DNA of 64,000 nucleotides from the NCBI RefSeq assembly GCF_005222815.1, contig NZ_STGB01000005.1, forward strand, positions 806,001 to 870,000, read 5' to 3'. The DNA is from Roseomonas sp. AR75 (GTDB lineage Bacteria; Pseudomonadota; Alphaproteobacteria; Acetobacterales; Acetobacteraceae). Shown piece after piece: positions 23,886-31,872 of the stretch. Position 1 is the first letter of the stretch; each line of letters starts with the position of its first letter. Position numbers and translations under genes: made by a program. The notes under the pieces were generated by a model. That model saw nothing but the letters and a program-made list of their open reading frames with translations, searched no databases and was not told where the DNA came from.

Positions 23886-26242
23886 GCGTGCTGGACCGCA
23901 AGCTGCTCCGCGACCTCTGGGCGCTGCGCGGCCAGGTCCTGACCATCGCTCTGCTGGTCGGCGCCGGCGTCGCCGTACTGGTCATGTCGGTGAGCAGCTT
24001 CCTCTCGCTCCGCGGCGCGCAGGAGGCCTTCTACGCCGAGAGCCGCTTTGCCGAGGTCTTCGCCGAGGTGAAGCGGGCGCCACGCACGCTGCTGGCACGA
24101 ATCGCCGAGATCCCGGGCGTGGCGGTGGCGGAAGGGCGCGCAGGCGGCGAGGCCCGCGTGGACTGGCCGGGCGCCGAGGTGCCCGTCGCCGGCCGCGTCC
24201 TGTCCCTACCGACCAGTGGGGAACAGCCGGCGCTGAACCGGCTGCGGCTGATCGCCGGCCGCCTGCCGGAACCGACCCGGCATGACGAGGCGGTGATCCA
24301 TGCCGCCTTCGCCGAGGCGTGGCAGGTCCGCCCCGGCGACGAGATCGCTGTCATCCTGAACGGAAGGCGCGAACGCTTCCGCATTGCCGGCATCGCCCAT
24401 TCGCCGGAATTCGTCTTCACGTCCCGCCCGGGCAGCCCGCTGCCCGACGACCGCGGCTTCGTCGTGCTCTGGGCAAATGAGGAGGCGGTGGCGCGTGCCT
24501 TCGACATGCAGGGCGCCTTCAGCGAGGCGGTGCTGACCCTCGCCCCCGGCGCCTCCGAACCCGCGGTGATCGCCGAGCTGGACAGCCTTCTGCTGCCCTG
24601 GGGCGGGCGCGGCGCCTACGGACGGCGCGACCAGCCCTCCCATCGCTTCCTGGAGGACGAACTGGCCGAGCAGCGCACGCTGGCGGTGACCGTGCCGCTG
24701 GTCTTCTTCGGCATCGCAGCCTTCCTGCTGAACGTCGTGCTCGGCCGGATGGTGGAGGCGCAGCGCGAGCAGGTCGCGGCGCTGAAGGCGCTCGGCTACC
24801 CGTCATTCCCGATCGCAATGCACCACGCGAAGTTCGTGGCGGTGATCTGCCTGCTGGGTTCCGCACTCGGCATCGCGGCAGGCGCCTGGATGGGGGCGGG
24901 CATGCTCGGCAACTACCGGCCCTTCTTCCGCTTCCCGGAGATGGCCTACCTGCTGCCACCCTGGCTGCCGCTGCTCGCGGCCGCGGCGAGCTTCGCGGTC
25001 GCGCTGCTCGGGGTCCTCGCCGCGCTCCGGCGGATCCTGCGCCAGCCCGCCGCCGAGGGGCTGCGCCCTGCGCGGCCGACCGCCTTCGGCGGCGGTGCGC
25101 TCGGCCGCGTGGGACGACGGCTCGGCGCCGCAGCCAAGGTTCCGCTGCGCGGGCTGCTCGGCCGCCCGCTGCGCACAGCGCTGACCGTGCTCGGCATCGC
25201 GCTCGCGGTGCCGATGGTGGTGCTCGGACTGTTCTGGTGGGACGCGATGGACAGCATGGTCGAGCTGCAATTCGACCGCATCGAGCGCGGCGACGCCTTC
25301 GTGGCGCTCACCGACCCACGCCCCTCTCGCGCCGTGCGCGAGATGGCGCGCCTGCCCGGCGTGCTGGCGGCGGAGGGGCAGCGCATCGTGCCAGTCCGGC
25401 TGCGCGCGGCACAGCGCAGCCGTCTGCTCGCCGTCACCGGCCTGCCAGAAAGCGCGGAGCTGCGCGTGCCGCGTGACGCAGACCTCCGCCCCGTGCCGAT
25501 CCCGCAGGACGGCCTGGCCCTCAGCCGGCGCCTGGCCGAGCGGCTCGGCGTGCGCGCGGGCGACACCGTGCAGGTCGAGGTGCTGGAAGGCGCCCGCCGC
25601 GTGCACGACCTGCCGGTCGCCGCGCTGGTCGAGGACATCATCGGCTACACCGCGCTGATGGAGATCGGCGCGCTGAACCGCCTGATGCGCGAGGACGACC
25701 TCGTCTCCCATGTCGCGCTGCGCGTGGACCCGCTGGCGGCCGAGGCGCTGTGGCGGCAGCTCGCGGAGCGCCCGCGCGTCGCGGCGACCAACGTGAAAGC
25801 GGTGTGGCTGCGTGTCTTCGACGAAGTCATCGCCGGGCTGGTCCTGACCAGCGCCGTCACGCTCACCGGCTTCGGCGTGATCATCGCGGTGGGCGTCGTC
25901 TACAACAGCGCCCGCGTCGCGCTGCAGGAGCGGGGTTGGGAGATGGCGAGCCTCCGTGTCCTCGGCTTCACGCGGCAGGAGGTATCGCGCATCCTGCTCG
26001 CGGAACTGGCGCTGGCAGTGCTGGTGGCGGTGCCGCTCGGGCTGCTGCTGGCGCAGTGGATCGTCGCGCTGATCCTGGGTGCGCGGGACAACGAAAGCTT
26101 CGACGTGCCGGCCGTGATCAGCAGCACGACATTCGCGGCGGCGGCGCTGGTCGTGCTCGGCGCGGCGTTCGCCAGCGCGGTGGTGGTGCGGCGGCGGATC
26201 GACCGGCTCGACCTGGTTGCCGCCCTGAAGGCGAGGGACTGA
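23882..26242 (+). CDS. FtsX-type ABC transporter permease
   Basis: 786 residues with an N-terminal helix (VLTIALLVGAGVAVLVMSVS), a large periplasmic domain (~50-255), three helices of a first FtsX domain (~260-385), then a second half with its own periplasmic domain (~455-660) and a terminal FtsX domain (SAVTLTGFGVIIAVGVVYNS; SLRVLGFTRQEVSRI). This duplicated layout is that of the LolC/YbbP-like permeases with eight or more helices. The GTG start is translationally coupled to the ATPase. Confidence 0.9.
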   Translation: MSVLDRKLLRDLWALRGQVLTIALLVGAGVAVLVMSVSSFLSLRGAQEAFYAESRFAEVFAEVKRAPRTLLARIAEIPGVAVAEGRAGGEARVDWPGAEVPVAGRVLSLPTSGEQPALNRLRLIAGRLPEPTRHDEAVIHAAFAEAWQVRPGDEIAVILNGRRERFRIAGIAHSPEFVFTSRPGSPLPDDRGFVVLWANEEAVARAFDMQGAFSEAVLTLAPGASEPAVIAELDSLLLPWGGRGAYGRRDQPSHRFLEDELAEQRTLAVTVPLVFFGIAAFLLNVVLGRMVEAQREQVAALKALGYPSFPIAMHHAKFVAVICLLGSALGIAAGAWMGAGMLGNYRPFFRFPEMAYLLPPWLPLLAAAASFAVALLGVLAALRRILRQPAAEGLRPARPTAFGGGALGRVGRRLGAAAKVPLRGLLGRPLRTALTVLGIALAVPMVVLGLFWWDAMDSMVELQFDRIERGDAFVALTDPRPSRAVREMARLPGVLAAEGQRIVPVRLRAAQRSRLLAVTGLPESAELRVPRDADLRPVPIPQDGLALSRRLAERLGVRAGDTVQVEVLEGARRVHDLPVAALVEDIIGYTALMEIGALNRLMREDDLVSHVALRVDPLAAEALWRQLAERPRVAATNVKAVWLRVFDEVIAGLVLTSAVTLTGFGVIIAVGVVYNSARVALQERGWEMASLRVLGFTRQEVSRILLAELALAVLVAVPLGLLLAQWIVALILGARDNESFDVPAVISSTTFAAAALVVLGAAFASAVVVRRRIDRLDLVAALKARD

Positions 26243-26245
26243 AGC

Positions 26246-27439
26246 ATGAACCGGCACGTCCGCCGGGCGCTGGTTGCCGCGGCCGTCCTTCTGGCGGCTG
26301 GCGCTGCATTCCTCGCCTTTCGGCCGCGACCGATTCTGGTCGAGACCGAGCTTGTCACCCGCGGCCGCTTCGAGGCGGTGGTGGAGGAGGACGGGCGGAC
26401 GCGGGTGCGGGACCGCTACGTCGTCTCCGCCCCCGTCGCCGGACGGGTACTGCGGATCGGCGTGCGCGCCGGCGATACGATCGGGCGTGGCGACCTGGTC
26501 GCGGAGATCGTTGCAGCGCCCTCGGCCCTGCTCAGCCCGCGCGCGCGGCGCGAGGCCGAGGAGCGCGTCGGCGCGGCGGAGGCCATGTTGCAGCAGGCTG
26601 GCGTCCTGGTGGAGCGCGCCGCCGCCCAGCAGGCCCAGGCGGAGGCGGATGCCGCCCGGGTCCGCGCCCTGCACGCGCGAGGCGCGGCGCCGCTTCAACA
26701 GCTGGAGCGTGCGGAGCTGGCCGAGCGCACGGCCGCGCGTGACATGCTGGCGGCGGAGCGGCGCAGGCACGCCGCCGAGCACGAGTTGGACCAGGCGCGT
26801 GCGCTGCTCGCATCGGCTGACGCGCAGCAGGGTAGCCTGGAGCGCCATGAGGTGCGCGCGCCCGTGGCCGGCCGCGTGCTGCGCGTGCTGCAGGAGAGCG
26901 AGGCGGTGGTCGCCTCCGGCGCGCCGCTGCTCGAACTCGGCGACCCGGCCGACCTGGAAGTGGTGGTGGATGTCCTCACCGCCGAGGCGGTCGGCATCCG
27001 CCCCGGCGCGCCCGTGACGATCGAGCGGTGGGGCGGGCCCGTTCCGCTGGAAGGCCGCGTCCGGCGGGTCGAGCCTGGCGCCTTCACCCGGGTCTCGGCG
27101 CTCGGCGTCGAGGAGCAGCGGGTGTGGGTGGTGGTCGACCTCATCAGCCCCCGAGAGCGGTGGGGCGCGCTTGGCGACGGGTTCCGCGTGGATGCGCGTA
27201 TCACGGTGGAGGCAATCGAGGACGCCGTGTTGGTGCCGGTCAGCGCGCTGTTCCGGCGGGGTGCCGGCTGGGCGGTGTTCGTGGTGCAGGGCGGCACGGC
27301 GCGCGAGCGTCGGGTCGAGGTGGTGCGCCGCGCGGCGCGCAGCGCCATGATCTCCGGCGGCCTGATGGCGGGCGAGACCGTCGTTCTGTTTCCGCCGAGC
27401 ACGCTGCGCGACGGCGTCCGCGTTGGCGGCACAAGGTAA
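26246..27439 (+). CDS. HlyD/MacA-type periplasmic adaptor
   Basis: 397 residues. One N-terminal helix (ALVAAAVLLAAGAAFLAF), lipoyl halves VSAPVAGRVLRIGVRAGDTI and VRAPVAGRVLRVLQESEAVV, an Ala/Glu/Gln-rich hairpin between them (~100-195), and beta-barrel and membrane-proximal domains. It starts three bases after the permease stop, completing an ATPase-permease-adaptor operon. No outer-membrane TolC gene is adjacent. The cargo is unknown. Confidence 0.9.
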   Translation: MNRHVRRALVAAAVLLAAGAAFLAFRPRPILVETELVTRGRFEAVVEEDGRTRVRDRYVVSAPVAGRVLRIGVRAGDTIGRGDLVAEIVAAPSALLSPRARREAEERVGAAEAMLQQAGVLVERAAAQQAQAEADAARVRALHARGAAPLQQLERAELAERTAARDMLAAERRRHAAEHELDQARALLASADAQQGSLERHEVRAPVAGRVLRVLQESEAVVASGAPLLELGDPADLEVVVDVLTAEAVGIRPGAPVTIERWGGPVPLEGRVRRVEPGAFTRVSALGVEEQRVWVVVDLISPRERWGALGDGFRVDARITVEAIEDAVLVPVSALFRRGAGWAVFVVQGGTARERRVEVVRRAARSAMISGGLMAGETVVLFPPSTLRDGVRVGGTR

Positions 27440-27509
27440 GCCGTCGGCCAAGGTTCGAACGCGGATGCGCCACTCCGGCAAGCGCCACTTCTGGCGGGTG
27501 GCTCTTGAT

Positions 27510-27526
27510 CCTGGTGGGGCACCAGG
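27510..27526. repeat. CCTGGTG-GGG-CACCAGG hairpin in the gap downstream of the adaptor gene
   Basis: A perfect 7-bp stem with a GGG loop, 70 bases after the adaptor stop; it may act as a transcription terminator although no U-run follows. The rest of the 27440-27639 gap holds GGTTCGAAC at 27453, faintly tRNA-like, but no cloverleaf could be drawn. Confidence 0.35.
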
Positions 27527-27639
27527 GCTCCAACGCGTCGTCGCACCCGCCCTGTGATCGTTACGGACACACTTTGTCATAAGCCTGCGCGGCACCGTCG
27601 CACACGTGGCGGCATGGAGGATGCTTCCAGGAGCCCTGC

Positions 27640-27954
27640 ATGCCTCTTCGTTCCTCCCTGAGCCAGCTGCCGGCAGCACGGCGACTTGTCGCCCTCGGTC
27701 TGCTCGCCCTGCTCCTCCTCCACCGGCCTGCCGCCGCGCACGAAGGGCACGACCACGGCGCAGCACCCGAGCCGGTTGCTGCTGCGCTGCCACGGGCCGA
27801 AGCCCACGGCGACCTGTTCGAGATCGTCGCGATCCTGCAGCCGGGCGGCGCGTTGACCGTCACGCTCGACCGCTACGCCGACAACAGCCCCCTGGATGGC
27901 TCTGTCACCCTGACCCTCGCTGGCCAGGAGGTTGCCGCCGAGCGCCAAGGTTGG
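27640..27954 (+). pseudogene. CusB/CzcB-like metal efflux adaptor, N-terminal fragment
   Basis: Begins with a good signal peptide (LVALGLLALLLLHRPAAA) and a His-rich HEGHDHG metal-binding start, then LPRAEAHGDLFEIVAILQPG and LDRYADNSPLDGSVTLTLAG. This is the N-terminal ~105 residues of an RND-type heavy-metal efflux adaptor, which should be 350 or more residues. It fuses at about 27955 to unrelated pump sequence. It could still give a 107-residue secreted His-rich peptide, but adaptor function is lost. Confidence 0.75.
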
Positions 27955-28112
27955 TGGCGATGACCGCGCCGGCGGATGGTTCGGTCGGCCCGATGGAACT
28001 GCGCGACCTGGCCGACTGGGTAATGCGCCCGCGGCTGCTCACCATCCCCGGCATCTCCCAGGTCATCCCGATCGGCCGGGAGGTCCGGCAGTTCCGCGTC
28101 ATGCCCGACCGG
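27955..28112 (+). pseudogene. CusA/CzcA-type RND pump internal fragment
   Basis: In a different frame from the upstream scrap: MTAPADGSVGPMELRDLADW, then VMRPRLLTIPGISQVIPIG and EVRQFRVMPD. This is the porter-domain segment of a heavy-metal RND pump (about 50 of some 1050 residues). It is bounded on the right by P-type ATPase sequence at 28114. Confidence 0.75.
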
Positions 28113-28113
28113 C

Positions 28114-28338
28114 ATTGTCAGGGCGCGGCGGCTCTCGCGGGCTGTGATGCGCAACATCCGGCAGAACCTGTTCTTCGCCTTTGCCTACAACGCGGCGGGC
28201 GTGCCAATCGCGGCGGGCGTGCTGTATCCCTTCTTCGGCATTCTTCTCTCGCCTCTCATCGCGGCGGCGGCCATGGCGCTGTCCTCGGTGAGCGTGGTTG
28301 GTAATGCATTGAGGCTACGCAGGGCTCGCTTACAGTGA
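28114..28338 (+). pseudogene. copper P-type ATPase (CopA-like) C-terminal fragment
   Basis: Reads IVRARRLSRAVMRNIRQNLF, then AFAYNAAGVPIAAGVLYPFF, ILLSPLIAAAAMALSSVSVV and GNALRLRR. This is the last two membrane helices of a copper-translocating P1B ATPase, with no ATP-binding or phosphorylation domain. An ATG at 28144 is in frame, so a 64-residue peptide could be made. Confidence 0.8.
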
Positions 28339-28358
28339 TTGCAACGGGGTGCAGGTGC

Positions 28359-29693
28359 ATGCTGTCGCCGCTGTCGAACCTGATCTACCGTCATCTCTTT
28401 CTGGCCCAGGTGCTCTCGCTGCTCGGCACCGGCCTCGCGACCGTCGCACTCGGCCTGCTGGCCTATCAACTGGCGGGCGCCGATGCCGGCGTGGTGCTGG
28501 GCACGGCGCTGGCGATCAAGATGATCGCCTATGTCGGCATCGCGCCCGTCGCCGGCGCTTTCGTCCACCTGGTGCCGCGGCGCAGCCTGCTGGTCGCTCT
28601 CGACGTGCTGCGGGCCGCCGTCGCGGTCTGCCTGCCCTTCGTCACCGAGGTCTGGCAGGTCTATCTCCTCATCTTCCTGCTGCAATCGGGCTCCGCCGCC
28701 TTCACGCCGACCTTCCAGGCGACCATCCCCGACATACTGCCGGACGAGGCGGAGTACACGAAGGCGCTTTCCCTCTCGCGGCTGGCCTACGACCTCGAGG
28801 CGCTGGCAAGCCCCGCGATCGCCGCGGCCCTGCTCGGCATGATCGGGTTCCACTGGTTGTTCGGGCTGAACGCGCTCGGCTTCCTCGCCTCGGCGGCGCT
28901 GGTGCTCTCCGTCGTGCTGCCCTCGCCCGAGCCGCCGACGACCTCCGTGGGCGCGTGGCGCCGCACGACGCGCGGAGCGCGCATCTATCTCGCGACTCCA
29001 CGGCTGCGCGGGCTGCTGGCTCTGAACCTCTCCGTGGCCGCCGCCGGCGCGATGGTGATCGTGAACACCGTGGTGCTGGTGCGGGCGGGCTTCGGCCTTG
29101 GGGAAAGAGAGGTGGCGTGGACGCTGGCGGCCTATGGCCTGGGCTCCATGGCCGCGGCGCTCATCCTGCCACGCCTGCTCGGCGAGCGCGTGACGGACCG
29201 CATGGCAATGCTGGCCGGCGCCGCGCTGCTGGTCGGTGGGCTGCTGTTGGCGACACTGGTGCCGTCCTGGCCAGCATTGCTGCCGGTCTGGGCGCTGCTC
29301 GGCCTGGGCAACGGGCTCGTGCTGACGCCGAGCGGACGGCTTCTCAGGCGTTCCGCGCATGCCGGCGACCGGCCGGCGCTGTTCGCCGCGCAGTTCGCGC
29401 TGAGCCATGCATGCTGGCTGTTGACCTATCCGCTCGCCGGCAGCCTCGGCGCGACGATCGGGCTCGGGCCAACCTGCCTGGTGCTGGCCGTGCTGGCGGT
29501 GGTGGGGCTCGTCGCGGCGGCGGCGCTCTGGCCGCGGCATGACCCGGAGGAGATCGAGCACGACCATGCTGGCCTGCCTGCGGAGCACCCTCACCGCGCG
29601 AACGACCACCGGCCGGTCCCGACCGGGCCGGACAGCCTCCGCCACCGTCATGCCTTCGTGATCGACGAGCTGCACCCGAAGTGGCCGCGCTGA
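28359..29693 (+). CDS. MFS transporter with His-rich C-terminal tail
   Basis: 444 residues with 12 hydrophobic segments and MFS loop features (VHLVPRRSLLVALDVLRA after helix 2; LLGERVTDRMAML). ATG 28359 is chosen at the first hydrophobic run (LSNLIYRHLFLAQVLSLLGT). The cytoplasmic tail is His/Pro-rich (EEIEHDHAGLPAEHPHRAND and further DSLRHRHAF), suggesting metal sensing or binding. It sits directly after the metal-pump scraps and before the arsenic operon, so a metal or antimicrobial efflux role is likely but the substrate is unknown. Confidence 0.85.
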   Translation: MLSPLSNLIYRHLFLAQVLSLLGTGLATVALGLLAYQLAGADAGVVLGTALAIKMIAYVGIAPVAGAFVHLVPRRSLLVALDVLRAAVAVCLPFVTEVWQVYLLIFLLQSGSAAFTPTFQATIPDILPDEAEYTKALSLSRLAYDLEALASPAIAAALLGMIGFHWLFGLNALGFLASAALVLSVVLPSPEPPTTSVGAWRRTTRGARIYLATPRLRGLLALNLSVAAAGAMVIVNTVVLVRAGFGLGEREVAWTLAAYGLGSMAAALILPRLLGERVTDRMAMLAGAALLVGGLLLATLVPSWPALLPVWALLGLGNGLVLTPSGRLLRRSAHAGDRPALFAAQFALSHACWLLTYPLAGSLGATIGLGPTCLVLAVLAVVGLVAAAALWPRHDPEEIEHDHAGLPAEHPHRANDHRPVPTGPDSLRHRHAFVIDELHPKWPR

Positions 29694-29723
29694 TCCCTTG
29701 ATGCGGGTGATGGCGAGGACAAG

Positions 29724-29897
29724 GTGACCAGCGAAGCCTTTGGCCTCCTGGCCACGCAGGCGCGCGCCGACATGCTGCCCTTCACCACCGCGCAGGTCTT
29801 CGCGCTTTTCGCCTCCGGCAACGCCGCAGTCGGGCCGGCGCTCCGCGCTTGGGGAGCGATGGTTCGACCTGCCAGCCGCGTAGGCGCGGCAGGCTGA
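29724..29897 (+). other. possible small ORF or gene remnant of unknown function
   Basis: GTG at 29724 preceded by AGGACAAG opens 57 codons (TSEAFGLLATQARADMLPFT followed by TAQVFALFASGNAAVG), ending 39 bases before the arsenic operator. The first half reads like a real protein, the last ~12 residues do not, suggesting the 5' end of a truncated gene. Family not recognised. Confidence 0.3.
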
Positions 29898-29935
29898 ACG
29901 CGCCTGTCATGGAAGCTTCACTGGTTCGGCCGCAC

Positions 29936-29955
29936 GATTCGATTATCTTCGAATC
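29936..29955 (+). promoter_or_regulatory. ArsR-type operator abutting the start codon
   Basis: GATTCGATTATCTTCGAATC: 7-base arms GATTCGA/TCGAATC around a 6-base spacer, ending at the base before ATG 29956. It contains GATTAT, a plausible -10, with TTCACT (29917-29922) 18 bases upstream as -35. Repressor binding would occlude the polymerase site directly. Confidence 0.7.
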
Positions 29956-30816
29956 ATGGAATCGTCCAGGGTTGCCTTCGCCTTTGCTGCACTGGGTCAG
30001 GAAACGCGCCTCGACCTGCTGCGCGTTCTGCTCGCGGCCGGGCCGAGCGGGCTCGCCGCCGGTGACGTCGCCGCGCGGCTCGGCGTGCCGCCCTCGACGC
30101 TGTCCTTCCACCTCCGCGCGCTCGACCAGGCAGGGCTGATCGCCGCGACCCGGCAGGGGCGCAGCCTGATCTACGCCGCGCAGGTGGACCGCCTGCGCGC
30201 CCTGCTGACCTTCCTCGCGGATGCCTGCTGCGACGGTGACCCGGCGCGGTGCGGCGATCTGCACCGTCTGTTCGACACCCCCAGGGAGACCGCCCGGATG
30301 ACACCGGCGACCTTCAATGTCCTGTTCCTCTGCACGCGCAACTCGGCCCGGTCGATCATGGGCGAGGCGATCCTGAACGACATCGGGCAGGGTCGCTTCC
30401 GCGCCTTCTCGGCCGGTTCCGAGCCGCTGCCGGCAGGTCCGCTGCCCGAGGTCCTGGCGCAGCTCAAGGCGATGGGCCACGACGTCTCGGCACTGCGCTC
30501 GAAGTCCTGGGACGAGTTCACCGGACCCGATGCCCCGCGCATGGATTTCGTCATCGCCCTTTGCGACACGTTGAACCTGCAGGCCTGCCCGGATTTCGAA
30601 GGCACGCACGTCACCGCGGCCTGGCCGCTGCCGGATCCGGCGAAGTTCTCGGGGACCGCCACCGAGCGGGCGACGCTGCTGAACGAGCTCTACGCCGCCC
30701 TGCACCGGCGGCTGTCCATCTTCACCAGCCTCTCCTTCGGCGCGCTGGACCGCATGGCGATGAAGGCGCGCCTTGACGAATTGGCGCAGCCGCTCAACGC
30801 GGGAACCCGGGCATGA
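29956..30816 (+). CDS. ArsR regulator fused to ArsC arsenate reductase
   Basis: 286 residues. Residues ~1-105 are an ArsR/SmtB winged helix (GVPPSTLSFHLRALDQAGLI) followed by a cysteine-bearing ACCDGDPARCGD segment that could bind As(III). Residues ~115-280 are a low-molecular-weight-phosphatase-type ArsC with the P-loop LFLCTRNSARSIMGEAI (CX5R) and further Cys at LCDTLNLQAC. The fusion couples arsenic sensing with arsenate reduction in one polypeptide. No Shine-Dalgarno precedes the ATG. Its stop overlaps the GAPDH start (ATGA). Confidence 0.92.
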   Translation: MESSRVAFAFAALGQETRLDLLRVLLAAGPSGLAAGDVAARLGVPPSTLSFHLRALDQAGLIAATRQGRSLIYAAQVDRLRALLTFLADACCDGDPARCGDLHRLFDTPRETARMTPATFNVLFLCTRNSARSIMGEAILNDIGQGRFRAFSAGSEPLPAGPLPEVLAQLKAMGHDVSALRSKSWDEFTGPDAPRMDFVIALCDTLNLQACPDFEGTHVTAAWPLPDPAKFSGTATERATLLNELYAALHRRLSIFTSLSFGALDRMAMKARLDELAQPLNAGTRA

Positions 30817-31856
30817 GGGTTGGCATCAACGGCATGGGCCGCATCGGGCGGCTCGCCCTGCGCGCGGCGATGGGCGCGGCGGAGCGGCCTGAGGACGACC
30901 CACGCGCTGGCAACCGGCTCGACGTGGTGCATGTCAACGAGATCAAGGGCGGCCCCATAGCGACGGCGCACCTGGTGGAATTCGACAGCGTCCAGGGACG
31001 CTGGCGGACAGCGATCGCGGCCGAAGGCGCCAGGGCGATCCGCATCGGCGGCACGCGGCTGGGTTTCAGCGAGCATGCCAGGCCTGGCGACATTCCCTGG
31101 GGCGACCTCGGTGTCGATATCGTGCTGGAATGCACCGGGAAGTTCCTCTCACCCGAGACGCTGCAGGGCCATCTCGACCGCGGCGCGAAGCGGGTGATCG
31201 TCGCCGCGCCGGTGAAGTTCGACAGCGTGCTCAACGTGGTCGTGGGCGTGAACGAGGGCCTCTACGACCCGGCGCGGCACCCGATCGTGACCGCGGCCTC
31301 CTGCACCACCAACTGCCTCGCGCCGGTGGTGAAGGTGGTGCATGAGGCCATCGGCATTCGCCACGGCCAGATCACCACCATCCACGACCCGACCAACACC
31401 AACGTGGTGGTGGATGCACCCCACAAGGACCTGCGGCGGGCACGGAGCGCCATGTTGTCGCTCCAGCCGACGACCACGGGGAGCGCGACCGCCATTGCGC
31501 TGATCTACCCCGAACTCAAGGGCAAGCTGAACGGCCATGCGGTGCGCGCGCCGGTCCTCAATGCTTCCCTCACCGACTGCGTCTTCGAGATGCAGCGACA
31601 GACGAGCGCGGAGGAGGTGAACGCGCTGTTCCAGGCCGCCGCTGCCGGCCCGCTCGCCGGCATCCTCGGCTACGAGGCGAGGCCGCTGGTCAGCGCGGAC
31701 TACGCCCGCGACACACGCAGCTCCATCGTGGACGCGCCCTCCACCATGGTCACCGACGGCACGCTGCTGAAGGTCTATGCCTGGTACGACAACGAGATGG
31801 GCTATGCCTGCCGCATGGTCGACCTGGCCTGCCACATGCGCGAAGCGGGCATTTGA
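30813..31856 (+). CDS. arsenic-operon glyceraldehyde-3-phosphate dehydrogenase
   Basis: 347 residues with the NAD-binding start VGINGMGRIGRLALRAAM, active-site AASCTTNCLAPVVKV (catalytic Cys), HDPTNTNVVVDAPHKDLRRA and the C-terminal WYDNEMGYACRMVDL. In ars operons this enzyme makes 1-arseno-3-phosphoglycerate from glyceraldehyde 3-phosphate and arsenate, the substrate exported by ArsJ. Its position between arsRC and arsJ, overlapping the former, supports that role over housekeeping glycolysis. Confidence 0.93.
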   Translation: MRVGINGMGRIGRLALRAAMGAAERPEDDPRAGNRLDVVHVNEIKGGPIATAHLVEFDSVQGRWRTAIAAEGARAIRIGGTRLGFSEHARPGDIPWGDLGVDIVLECTGKFLSPETLQGHLDRGAKRVIVAAPVKFDSVLNVVVGVNEGLYDPARHPIVTAASCTTNCLAPVVKVVHEAIGIRHGQITTIHDPTNTNVVVDAPHKDLRRARSAMLSLQPTTTGSATAIALIYPELKGKLNGHAVRAPVLNASLTDCVFEMQRQTSAEEVNALFQAAAAGPLAGILGYEARPLVSADYARDTRSSIVDAPSTMVTDGTLLKVYAWYDNEMGYACRMVDLACHMREAGI

Positions 31857-31872
31857 ACCGGGATCTGACGGC

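Noticed and set aside
27440..27540. tRNA-like GGTTCGAAC and CACCAGG sequences after the adaptor gene
   Set aside because: No acceptor, D and anticodon arms could be paired into a cloverleaf and no CCA end lies in the right place.
24803..27793. A ~1000-codon minus-strand frame opposite the ABC permease and adaptor
   Set aside because: Arg/His/Gln-rich shadow with no recognisable motif; the plus strand encodes a coherent three-gene operon with coupled starts.
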